Positions 56,844-64,000 of a stretch of 64,000 bases of DNA are shown here, in pieces. The notes under the pieces are model-generated. The model did not search any database. It saw only the letters and a program-made list of their open reading frames with translations, and was not told where the DNA came from. How positions within the stretch are numbered: the stretch's first letter is position 1; every line of letters starts with the position of its first letter. Position numbers and translations under genes: made by a program. Origin of the DNA: Brevibacillus sp. JNUCC-41 (GTDB lineage: Bacteria; Bacillota; Bacilli; Bacillales; DSM-1321); the NCBI RefSeq assembly GCF_014844095.1, contig NZ_CP062163.1:1736001-1800000 (forward strand). The letters run 5' to 3'.

Positions 56844-56887
56844 AAATCCGAACAATATACTTTTTAGTAAATACTTTGTTCGTAAAT
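56844..56887 (-). promoter_or_regulatory. Paired PurBoxes (PurR operator) upstream of purA
   Basis: AAATCCGAACAAT (56844-56856) matches AWWWCCGAACWWT perfectly; an inverted second box, ATTTACGAACAAA on the minus strand (56875-56887), has two mismatches. They are 18 bp apart, close to the 16-17 bp of known pairs. Confidence 0.8.
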
Positions 56888-57000
56888 ATAAGAAAATTCT
56901 TTCCGGCTTTACATTTGGTTTTGGATTGTCAATCATTATTGTACCCGTTGATTTATTTTTCTATTATCAAAGGCCTTTTCTTTTTCCAAAAACAGAGAAA

Positions 57001-57025
57001 GCCCGCCATTGCAAAAATGGCAGGC
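57001..57025 (-). terminator. Terminator of dnaC
   Basis: GCCTGCCAT/ATGGCGGGC stem (one mismatch), TTTCTCTGTTTTT following on the minus strand. Confidence 0.75.
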
Positions 57026-57031
57026 CGTTCC

Positions 57032-58396
57032 CTATGCGCCGGGAGACATCGAATCATCATCGAAGCGGCGTTCAAGGTTGACGAATTTATTATATTCTTT
57101 TACGAATGCAAGCGAAACCGTGCCTACTGGACCATTACGCTGTTTCGCTATAATGATTTCGATAATATTTTTATTCTCGGATTCTTTATCATAATAATCA
57201 TCACGGTATAAGAATGCGACGATATCGGCATCTTGCTCGATACTTCCGGATTCCCTGATATCAGACATCATCGGACGCTTATCCTGACGCTGCTCCACTC
57301 CCCGCGATAGCTGGGAAAGGGCGATGACGGGCACTTTAAGTTCACGAGCGAGCGCTTTGAGTGAACGCGAAATCTCGGATACCTCTTGCTGACGGTTATC
57401 GCCTGAACGACCATCGCCTTGAATTAACTGCAGGTAATCGATCAATATCATGCCAAGGCCATGTTCCTGCTTCAAACGACGGCATTTAGAACGAATTTCA
57501 CCAATCCTCACACCTGGCGTATCATCGATATAAATGCCGGCATTAGACAAGCTTCCCATTGCCATCGTCAGTTTACGCCAATCCTCATCAGTTAAGGAAC
57601 CTGTCCGTAAATTCTGGGCGTTGATATTCCCTTCAGCACAGAGCATACGCATAACGAGTTGCTCTGCACCCATTTCAAGACTGAAAATCGCTACATTCTC
57701 CTCCGTTTTGGTCGCAACGTTTTGAGCGATATTCAATGCAAAAGCGGTTTTACCAACAGAAGGACGGGCCCCCACTATGATGAGGTCATTACGTTGGAAC
57801 CCTGCTGTCATTCGATCCAGTTCAGCAAACCCTGTCGGTATTCCCGTGACATCCCCTTTACGGGTAGTCAAAACTTCTATGTTATCGTACGTCGCAACCA
57901 ATACATCCTTAATGTTTTGGAAAGACCCGGAATTCTTACGCTGGGCCACTTCCATGATCGTTTTTTCTGCTTCCCCGAGCAGTTCCTCGACCTCGTCCTC
58001 GCGACTGTAGCCTTCCTGAGCGATGTTGGTCGCTGTCCTGATCAAACGACGCAGCAATGACTTCTCCTCGACGATGCGGGCATAATATTCAATATTGGCC
58101 GCGGTAGGCACCGATCCGGCCAATTCACTTAAATAAGAAACTCCGCCAACTTCTTCAAGGTTTTTTGTCGCAGCCAATTCCTCTGTCACCGTAATCAAAT
58201 CGACAGCTTTTCCTTCGTCATTCAATTTAAGCATCACATTAAAGATTTTTTGATGAGAGCTTCTGTAAAAATCCTCCGGAATCAAAACTTCCGATGTAAC
58301 GGTCAATGAAGAGGGCTCAAGAAAAATGGCTCCTAGCACAGCCTGTTCGGCTTCTATATTTTGAGGGGGAATCCTATCCTGAAATTGTTCTATCAT
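57032..58396 (-). CDS. dnaC: Replicative DNA helicase
   Basis: 454 aa DnaB-type helicase (DnaC in B. subtilis). Seen: N-terminal DnaB_N helical domain (about 8-110, RIPPQNIEAEQAVLGAIFLEP), linker, RecA-like C-terminal domain with Walker A GARPSVGKTAFALNIA, Walker B ILIDYLQLI, and QLSRGVEQRQDKRPMMSDIRESGSIEQDAD. Hexameric, unwinds DNA at the fork. ATG at 58396 behind GGGAGGTTTTAAGAT. Confidence 0.97.
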   Translation of the reverse strand: MIEQFQDRIPPQNIEAEQAVLGAIFLEPSSLTVTSEVLIPEDFYRSSHQKIFNVMLKLNDEGKAVDLITVTEELAATKNLEEVGGVSYLSELAGSVPTAANIEYYARIVEEKSLLRRLIRTATNIAQEGYSREDEVEELLGEAEKTIMEVAQRKNSGSFQNIKDVLVATYDNIEVLTTRKGDVTGIPTGFAELDRMTAGFQRNDLIIVGARPSVGKTAFALNIAQNVATKTEENVAIFSLEMGAEQLVMRMLCAEGNINAQNLRTGSLTDEDWRKLTMAMGSLSNAGIYIDDTPGVRIGEIRSKCRRLKQEHGLGMILIDYLQLIQGDGRSGDNRQQEVSEISRSLKALARELKVPVIALSQLSRGVEQRQDKRPMMSDIRESGSIEQDADIVAFLYRDDYYDKESENKNIIEIIIAKQRNGPVGTVSLAFVKEYNKFVNLERRFDDDSMSPGA

Positions 58397-58536
58397 ATCT
58401 TAAAACCTCCCATTCTAAGAGGATACCTTTTATATGTTTCTAGTAAAAATGAAAAAAGTGAAAGGACTACGTGCCCAATCACATTTTTCGTCTATCTCTA
58501 TTTTATCAATTTTTCACAGATATGAAACAGCTAAAA

Positions 58537-58986
58537 TTAGTTAATTTCTTTCACATGCACAGTCAGTGTCGCAGTGACTTCAGGATGAAGCTTGACTGGA
58601 AGCTTTGTATGCCCTAAAGTGCGGATGCCTTCAGCAAGCTCCATTTTACGTTTATCAACCTTGATACCGTGTTTTTTCTGAAGCTCCGATGCAATTTGTT
58701 TAGTCGTGATGGAACCGAATAAACGCCCGCCCTCACCGGCTTTGGCAGATAGTTCAACCGTCAATTTCTCCAGCTGCACTTTCAATTCTTCAGCATGCTG
58801 CAGCTCTTCTGCTGCAAGTGATTCTTCTTTATTTTTCTGGGCTTCCAAAGTTTTCACATTTGAATTATTTGCTTCAACGGCCAATCCTTGTTTTAACAGG
58901 AAATTATGTGCATAACCATCTGCAACATTTTTAACTTCCCCTTTTTTCCCTTTACCTTTTACGTCTTTCAGAAATATTACTTTCAT
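58537..58986 (-). CDS. rplI: 50S ribosomal protein L9
   Basis: 149 aa. Seen: N-terminal RNA-binding domain [36 protein letters not shown], the long connecting helix (about 41-75) and the C-terminal domain with [13 protein letters not shown]. Start codon overlaps the gdpP stop by 4 bp (ATGA), so the two are translationally coupled; yybS is the first gene of the set. Confidence 0.98.
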   Translation of the reverse strand: MKVIFLKDVKGKGKKGEVKNVADGYAHNFLLKQGLAVEANNSNVKTLEAQKNKEESLAAEELQHAEELKVQLEKLTVELSAKAGEGGRLFGSITTKQIASELQKKHGIKVDKRKMELAEGIRTLGHTKLPVKLHPEVTATLTVHVKEIN

Positions 58987-60953
58987 TCTTTTTGTCCCCC
59001 TTCTAAATATTCATCAATAGCTGCTTTCAATCGACTTTCGGCTTCATCAATGGAGCAAACCTGTTGAGTGGCGGCATTTGTTAAATGTCCGCCTCCATTC
59101 AACATTTCCATGATCACCTGTACATTGATATCACCTAGAGAACGCGCACTTATGCCAACTGTATCATCAGATCGCTTAGCCATTACGAAAGAAGCCGCTA
59201 CGCCATCCATGGTCAATAGGGTATCCGCAGCTTGGGCGATGAGCACCTGATTATGAACCTGATCGGTTTTTGCAGAGGCAATGGCAATTCCCTTTTTATA
59301 AAAGGTGACTTCCTCAATGAGCTTCGAACGTTTGATATAGGTGTCCACGTCTTCTTTTAAGAATTTCTGGACAAGTACCGTATCAGCTCCATGCGCCCTT
59401 AGATAAGAGGCTGCATCGAAAGTACGTGAACCTGTTCTTAAGGTGAAGCTTTTCGTGTCGACGATGATACCTGCAAGAAGCGCCGTCGACTCCAGCATAT
59501 CAATCTTTGAGCGTTTCGGTTGATATTCAAGCAGTTCGGTTACAAGTTCTGCTGTTGAAGATGCATATGGCTCCATATAGACGAGCAATGAATTCTTGAT
59601 GAACTCCTCACCGCGGCGATGATGATCGATGACTACAACCTTATCGATCCTATTCAATAACCGCTCTTCAATCACCATGGAAGGTTTGTGTGTATCGACC
59701 ACAACCAGCAAGGTCTCATCCGTAATCATTTCAAATGCATCATCAGGTGTTATGAACCGGGAATACAGCTCTTCTTTATTTTTGATCTCTTCCATTAAAC
59801 GAAGGACACTGCTATCGAGCTGCTGGGTATCGATGACAATATAGCCTTCACGTTCATTCATCTGGGCAACTTTCAAGATGCCGATTGCTGAACCGATTGC
59901 GTCCATATCCGGGTTTTTATGGCCCATGACAATGACTTTATCGCTATCAAGGACTATATCCTTCAATGCATGGGAAATGACACGTGCACGGACTCTCGTG
60001 CGTTTTTCCATCGGATTGGTTTTGCCGCCGTAGAATTTCACTTTCCCATTCGCTTGCTTGATCGCTACTTGGTCACCGCCCCGTCCAAGAGCGAGATCTA
60101 GGCTGGATTGTGCAAGCGTACCTAGTTCCGGTAAGGATGACACGGCAGAGCCGACCCCGATGCTCAGGGTCAATGGTACATTTTGCTTGGCCGTCGTTTC
60201 CCTGATTTCATCCAAAATCGAGAATTTGCCCTTCTCAAGCTGATGAAGGATATGCTCGTTGAAGACAGCAATGAATCGTTCCGAGGAAACCCGTTTAAAG
60301 AAAACGCCATTATCCCTTGCCCATTTATCAAGAAGTGAGGTAACCAAGCTATTGATGCTGCTTTTACGCTGATCATCCATACCCTGTGTCAAATCATCAT
60401 AATTATCAAGAAGAATGATCGCAATTGCCGTCCGCTCATCTTCATATAATTTCTCAATTTCCACCTGCTCCGTCACATCAAAAAAGTAAAGAAGCCTTTC
60501 ATCACGCTTATGGACCACCTTGAATTTCCGATCGTGGAGCGTAAGCGTCTCAGTCTCGATCTCTTGCTTGATCAACGGCACTATCGAGTCCGCAACATCG
60601 TATAGCGATCTTCCTGCCAAAGAGTCTTCGCTAAAACAAGAAGCCAGGAATGGATTGGTCCATTCAATGTAATAATCCTCATTAAAGAGCATGATCCCAA
60701 TCGGCATTTCCAATAACGCTTCCTCGCCCACCTTCTTTAAACGATAGGATAAAGTCGTTATATACTCTTCTGTCTTTTGTTGCTTTTTTTCTACCATTCT
60801 TAATGTTAAATAAAATAAACCAGCAAGAATCAATAGTCCAACAAGTGCAATAACCCAATTATAATAAGCCAGTACGCCCAAAAGTAAAACGACTGCGGCC
60901 AGCACCCCATACAACGGGGACTTAATCGAGTATTCTTTCAAATATGATGGCAT
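58983..60953 (-). CDS. gdpP: Cyclic-di-AMP phosphodiesterase GdpP (YybT)
   Basis: 656 aa from ATG at 60953 (TTTAGGAGCTGAAACT). Seen: two N-terminal TM helices (about 9-50), a PAS-like heme-binding domain (about 80-150), a degenerate GGDEF (GRGGDQ replaces GGDEF), then DHH ([38 protein letters not shown]) and DHHA1 (GGGHLTNAA). Hydrolyses c-di-AMP to pApA and so affects osmolyte balance, wall stress and beta-lactam tolerance. Conserved yybS-gdpP-rplI order. Confidence 0.96.
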   Translation of the reverse strand: MPSYLKEYSIKSPLYGVLAAVVLLLGVLAYYNWVIALVGLLILAGLFYLTLRMVEKKQQKTEEYITTLSYRLKKVGEEALLEMPIGIMLFNEDYYIEWTNPFLASCFSEDSLAGRSLYDVADSIVPLIKQEIETETLTLHDRKFKVVHKRDERLLYFFDVTEQVEIEKLYEDERTAIAIILLDNYDDLTQGMDDQRKSSINSLVTSLLDKWARDNGVFFKRVSSERFIAVFNEHILHQLEKGKFSILDEIRETTAKQNVPLTLSIGVGSAVSSLPELGTLAQSSLDLALGRGGDQVAIKQANGKVKFYGGKTNPMEKRTRVRARVISHALKDIVLDSDKVIVMGHKNPDMDAIGSAIGILKVAQMNEREGYIVIDTQQLDSSVLRLMEEIKNKEELYSRFITPDDAFEMITDETLLVVVDTHKPSMVIEERLLNRIDKVVVIDHHRRGEEFIKNSLLVYMEPYASSTAELVTELLEYQPKRSKIDMLESTALLAGIIVDTKSFTLRTGSRTFDAASYLRAHGADTVLVQKFLKEDVDTYIKRSKLIEEVTFYKKGIAIASAKTDQVHNQVLIAQAADTLLTMDGVAASFVMAKRSDDTVGISARSLGDINVQVIMEMLNGGGHLTNAATQQVCSIDEAESRLKAAIDEYLEGGQKE

Positions 60954-60993
60954 AGTTTCAGCTCCTAAAAGCATCTGTTTTACAAAAAGTCTT

Positions 60994-61941
60994 CTATTCC
61001 TTTTTCTTGATTGTCTCCCTAAAAGGAAAGCCTAAATCTATTATACCTAAAAATCGAACAGCCGTCGTAATAATCGGAATCGGCAGCAGCAAAGAAAAAA
61101 CCACGATTAAAACAGGTATGGCCCTAACCCATGACTTAACATGAGCGATATAGAATATCAGGGAATAACCTTGTAATAAAATGAAGAACTGCAGTATGAA
61201 AAATAGGTTCGTTATGGCCATATATACAAAACTGTTCTTGTCCGTATTCACAAAAAGAGCCAGAAGCATCGTAATTAAATAATACCATAAAAGGCTTTTC
61301 GGGAGTCGCAGATCTCGAAAATGGGGCCATTTTAACGCCTTATCACTGAATCTCTTCACAATGGGATGCGCTGCAAAGAAAATCAATAAAACCATGATGA
61401 CGGACATCAAGACGAACAAACTTGGCATCAGCGTGTTCATCATATCGAGTGATTCATACATCCGCTTTTTGACTTGTTCCGTCGGTGCCTGTCCAAAAGA
61501 ATCCATTATGCCGATAGTATTTTCGATGGACCCCTCAACCATGTCCATCGATTCTTCTATGTAATTAATATCCGTTATCAATACTGAAGCCGCATATATT
61601 AATAAAATGCCTCCCAGGAAAACTAGGACTGCGCTTATGAACATAGGTGCCATCGGTTTGTCCTTTTTCAAAAAATAGCCGATCGCGATTCCCGTTGCCC
61701 CCATGAGCAAGGTCAGCGGAACAGACAATATCGTCCCGATGAGGATCGACAATAACGAGGCTACGAATAAGTAACCAAGGCTCCACGATAACTTTTGTTT
61801 GATTGTGACAAGAATGAATGGAATGGGTAAAAAGAAAGTAGTGAAAATACCCAATAGTGGGATTTGAATGGTGATGAACAATAAAATGCAATATAGTGCC
61901 AGAAGGGCTCCGCCCTCGGCAATCCGTCTTCCGCTATTCAT
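60994..61941 (-). CDS. yybS: DUF2232 membrane protein YybS
   Basis: 315 aa, about eight hydrophobic helices, ATG at 61941 after GGGGGTGAAATAAAG. Seen: RRIAEGGALLALYCILLFITIQIPLLGIFTTFFLPIPFILV, the conserved N-terminal block of DUF2232. Located 40 bp upstream of gdpP as in all Bacillus; function unknown, possibly an ECF-like S-component by fold. Separated from rpsR upstream by tandem terminators. Confidence 0.92.
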   Translation of the reverse strand: MNSGRRIAEGGALLALYCILLFITIQIPLLGIFTTFFLPIPFILVTIKQKLSWSLGYLFVASLLSILIGTILSVPLTLLMGATGIAIGYFLKKDKPMAPMFISAVLVFLGGILLIYAASVLITDINYIEESMDMVEGSIENTIGIMDSFGQAPTEQVKKRMYESLDMMNTLMPSLFVLMSVIMVLLIFFAAHPIVKRFSDKALKWPHFRDLRLPKSLLWYYLITMLLALFVNTDKNSFVYMAITNLFFILQFFILLQGYSLIFYIAHVKSWVRAIPVLIVVFSLLLPIPIITTAVRFLGIIDLGFPFRETIKKKE

Positions 61942-62085
61942 CTTTATTTCACCCCCTGTTATTATTGATGTCTTATCTCCATCTTTATATTGTATCCGTT
62001 ACGGCCAGGATATTTCAAACATCACATTCTTTTTTAGGATATGATTATTTTTTCTGAGGAAAACGTCCGGATAACTTCCTAATGA

Positions 62086-62113
62086 AATAAAAAAAACCGC
62101 AATTCAGCGGTTT
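62086..62113 (-). terminator. Second terminator after rpsR
   Basis: AAACCGC-TGAATT-GCGGTTT on the minus strand followed by TTTTTTTATTTC. Distal member of a tandem pair. Confidence 0.85.
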
Positions 62114-62134
62114 TCAGGCATGGGTGACAGCTTA

Positions 62135-62176
62135 TAAAAAAGGCACATTGAGGATAACTCCTCAATGTGCCTTTTT
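62135..62176 (-). terminator. First terminator after rpsR
   Basis: AAAAAGGCACATTGAGGA/TCCTCAATGTGCCTTTTT, an 18-bp stem with a tiny loop directly after the rpsR stop. Confidence 0.92.
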
Positions 62177-62177
62177 A

Positions 62178-62417
62178 TTATTCACCAGATACATATGGTA
62201 GTAATGCCATAGTACGTGAGCGTTTAATAGCAATCGTTAATTTACGTTGATATTTAGCGCTTGTACCAGTTACACGACGTGGTAAAATTTTACCGCGTTC
62301 TGAGACGAATTTTTTAAGAAGATCTACATCTTTGTAATCAATTTTAGTGATTCCGTTAGATGTGAAATAACAAACCTTTTTACGCTTACCGCGTCCTTTA
62401 CGTCCACCCATTGCCAT
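62178..62417 (-). CDS. rpsR: 30S ribosomal protein S18
   Basis: 79 aa with [65 protein letters not shown], the full S18 core. ATG at 62417 after GGGAGGGAAATTTATC; length equals B. subtilis S18. Forms a heterodimer with S6 (rpsF) on the 30S platform. Last gene of rpsF-ssb-rpsR. Confidence 0.98.
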   Translation of the reverse strand: MAMGGRKGRGKRKKVCYFTSNGITKIDYKDVDLLKKFVSERGKILPRRVTGTSAKYQRKLTIAIKRSRTMALLPYVSGE

Positions 62418-62464
62418 GATAAATTTCCCTCCCTGCTTTTTGAATTTTCATTTTAAACGGCTGT

Positions 62465-62992
62465 TTAAAATGGAAGATCGTCATCTGAAATGTCGATTGT
62501 CTTACCGTCATTTGCAAACGGATCGTCATCTACACGAGTGTAGTTGTTATTGCTCCGTTGATTCTGATTAGGATTTTGTCCATACGAATTGTTGTCATTT
62601 CCGTTATTATTGCCATAACTTCTTTGACCCCCACCGTAAGAACCGCCTTCATTTCTTTCACCCGCTGAACTGCTTCGTGGTTCAAGGAATTGAACGCTCT
62701 CAGCCAGAATCTCCGTCACATATACGCGTTTGCCGTCTTGTCCTTCATAATTACGTGTTTGGACACGTCCATCCACGCCAGCTAAACTGCCCTTTTTCAA
62801 GAAGTTAGCTACATTTTCTGCCGGTTTACGCCAAACTACACAGTTAATGAAATCCGCTTCACGTTCACCCTGCTGATTCGTAAAACTACGGTTCACAGCT
62901 AAAGTAAAGGTAGCTACGGGAACTCCATTAGGTGTATATCGTAATTCAGGATCTTTAGTTAAGCGTCCTACCAAAACTACGCGATTCATCAT
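62465..62992 (-). CDS. ssb: Single-stranded DNA-binding protein SsbA
   Basis: 175 aa from ATG at 62992 ([23 protein letters not shown]). Seen: OB-fold (1-106), a Gly/Asn/Gln-rich linker (about 112-155) and the acidic tip DISDDDLPF that recruits replication and repair partners. Essential, coats lagging-strand template. Middle gene of the rpsF operon. Confidence 0.97.
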   Translation of the reverse strand: MMNRVVLVGRLTKDPELRYTPNGVPVATFTLAVNRSFTNQQGEREADFINCVVWRKPAENVANFLKKGSLAGVDGRVQTRNYEGQDGKRVYVTEILAESVQFLEPRSSSAGERNEGGSYGGGQRSYGNNNGNDNNSYGQNPNQNQRSNNNYTRVDDDPFANDGKTIDISDDDLPF

Positions 62993-63061
62993 CAGAATCA
63001 ACCCCTAGGTTTCAATCTTGTTTCATATGAAGCAAGATTAGAATTTATATTAAATATCGGA

Positions 63062-63346
63062 TTATTCTTCTTCTCTAGTAGCCATGTGGCGAATAATGTC
63101 TTCACTGATTTTAGCAAGACGATCGAATTCTTGAATCGCAGCACTTTCAGCGTTAACTTTAAGAAGCATGTAGTAACCATCGCGGAAATCATTGATTTCA
63201 TATGCAAGACGGCGTTTACCCCATTCTTTTGCTTCTACTTCCGCACCATTATCAGAAAGGATTGTGTTGAAACGTTCAACTAAAGCTTTTTTAGCTTCTT
63301 CCTCAATGTTTGGACGGATGATATACATAATTTCGTATTTTCTCAT
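63062..63346 (-). CDS. rpsF: 30S ribosomal protein S6
   Basis: 94 aa from ATG at 63346 (AAGGAGGTGACAGTG), giving [20 protein letters not shown]. Seen: alpha-beta S6 fold with [22 protein letters not shown]. Binds S18. First gene of rpsF-ssb-rpsR; the leader carries a possible S6:S18 autoregulatory hairpin. Confidence 0.97.
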   Translation of the reverse strand: MRKYEIMYIIRPNIEEEAKKALVERFNTILSDNGAEVEAKEWGKRRLAYEINDFRDGYYMLLKVNAESAAIQEFDRLAKISEDIIRHMATREEE

Positions 63347-63365
63347 CACTGTCACCTCCTTTTGG

Positions 63366-63412
63366 TCTAAGCGGCCCAATTGGGCAAGGAGCAATTATTT
63401 ATAATTACTCAC
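63366..63412 (-). promoter_or_regulatory. rpsF leader: candidate S6:S18-binding element
   Basis: The minus-strand leader has hairpin GAGTAATTAT-AA-ATAATTGCTC followed by GCCCAATTGGGCCGC, a GCCC/GGGC stem with an adjacent CCG. The S6:S18 leader motif known in many bacteria uses a CCG next to a stem. The match is by eye. Confidence 0.4.
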
Positions 63413-63480
63413 AAGATAAAATTATAGCATAGTTAAAGAGGCTTTGCAACGAACGGTTCGACTTTTAATTGTAATCTAAT

Positions 63481-63599
63481 GACCGTTGATTTACACTTCA
63501 GGCACTCGCTTTCCGCGGGCGGTCCAGGAGCCTCCTCGGCCCTGCTTTGCTGGGGTCTCTTACCTTCCGTTCCAATCAACTCCTTTTGTCGACAAACTG
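63481..63599 (-). repeat. Dispersed repeat, copy 4, with IS-like end at a terminator
   Basis: Minus strand starts CAGTTTGTCGACAAAAGGAG, nearly the IS right end (CAGTTTGTAGACAAAAGGGG), and continues GTTGATTGGAACGGAAGG, GAGACCCC, GCCGAGGAGGCTCC, GACCGCCCGCGGAAAGCGAG, TGCCTGAAGTG, AAATCAACGG. It begins at the base of the ychF terminator stem. No transposase; no matching terminal repeat at the far end. Confidence 0.85.
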
Positions 63600-63630
63600 A
63601 AAGACCCTACTTATGAACGGTAGGGTCTTT
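63600..63630 (-). terminator. Terminator of ychF
   Basis: AAAGACCCTAC/GTAGGGTCTTT stem with a 9-nt loop. The U tract is interrupted: TTT is followed directly by CAGTTTG of repeat copy 4. Confidence 0.8.
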
Positions 63631-63635
63631 GATTC

Positions 63636-64000
63636 TTAAACGTTAAAACGGAAATGGATAACATCGCCATCGTTAACGATGTATTCTTTTCCTTCCAAAC
63701 GAACTTTACCTGCTTCTTTTGCAGCACCATGACTGCCCGCTTCAAGTAGATCGGTATAAGAAACCGTTTCGGCACGGATGAAACCACGTTCGAAGTCCGT
63801 GTGAATGACGCCTGCACATTGAGGTGCTTTCATTCCTTTGCGGAATGTCCAAGCACGCACTTCCTGTACACCAGCTGTAAAATATGTTGCCAATCCAAGC
63901 AGGTTATAAGAAGCACGGATCAACTGATCAAGACCTGACTCCTCGATGCCAAGTTCAGATAGGAACATTTCCTTTTCTTCACCTTCAAGCTCTGCAATTT
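63636..64000 (-). CDS. ychF: Ribosome-associated ATPase/GTPase YchF (C-terminal part)
   Basis: The last 121 codons are visible; the N-terminal GTPase domain lies beyond the right edge. Seen: the TGS domain with [52 protein letters not shown] and the closing [17 protein letters not shown], diagnostic of YchF/Ola1. Binds ribosomes and preferentially ATP; linked to stress responses. Order ychF-rpsF-ssb-rpsR is the standard Bacillus arrangement. Confidence 0.96.
   Translation of the reverse strand, partial: IAELEGEEKEMFLSELGIEESGLDQLIRASYNLLGLATYFTAGVQEVRAWTFRKGMKAPQCAGVIHTDFERGFIRAETVSYTDLLEAGSHGAAKEAGKVRLEGKEYIVNDGDVIHFRFNV

Overview
The window reads as an origin-proximal chromosome segment of a Bacillus-like Firmicute, most likely Peribacillus (simplex/frigoritolerans group). 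Three things support this: the strongly conserved right half (ychF, rpsF-ssb-rpsR, yybS-gdpP-rplI, dnaC, purA, tRNAs, walRKHIJ, htrA, rlmH), low GC with strong GGAGG ribosome binding sites, and GTG/TTG starts. The genus is inferred from gene content. Most genes lie on the minus strand, consistent with a replication fork moving right to left away from oriC beyond the right edge.

Left part (1-24.7 kb), metabolic and transport genes: a nupC fragment; a YknXYZ-like efflux operon (adaptor, ATPase, permease) followed by its own OmpR/HK pair and a small two-helix membrane protein; a DUF485/acetate-type symporter pair; a split ThrE exporter; an alpha/beta hydrolase; a DAACS symporter; a YhhN protein; a RlmI-type methyltransferase; a PfoR-like EIIC; divergent gltC and NADP-gdhA; and a complete rbsRKDACB ribose operon with a cre/RbsR palindrome.

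Middle (25-45 kb), accessory: a six-gene NIS siderophore operon in the order dat-ddc-iucA-acyltransferase-monooxygenase-iucC (same order as rhizobactin rhbABCDEF, without the lipid-tail gene; predicted product schizokinen), driven from a region with a 23-bp-armed double Fur-box inverted repeat. Then come a truncated VTC-domain remnant, a cytoplasmic alpha-amylase, pepT, katE, dbpA, hmoA, an apparently intact IS1182-family element, and an RlmN/Cfr-family gene. The IS duplicated an entire bidirectional terminator stem-loop as its 25-bp target site. A dispersed repeat of about 120 bp occurs four times, once inside the IS.

Right part (45-64 kb), core: rlmH, a dense DnaA-box cluster around a 53-aa CxxH/CxxC gene, htrA, the WalRK operon, a LysM-G5-M23 wall hydrolase, a Lys-Glu-Asp-Phe tRNA operon, purA with paired PurBoxes, dnaC, rplI-gdpP-yybS, rpsR-ssb-rpsF, and the 3' part of ychF.

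I see no CRISPR array, prophage or obvious defence island. The most interesting items are the terminator-targeting IS with its related repeats, the DnaA-box cluster, the Gly/Met/Pro-rich efflux/sensor locus, and the RlmN/Cfr paralogue.
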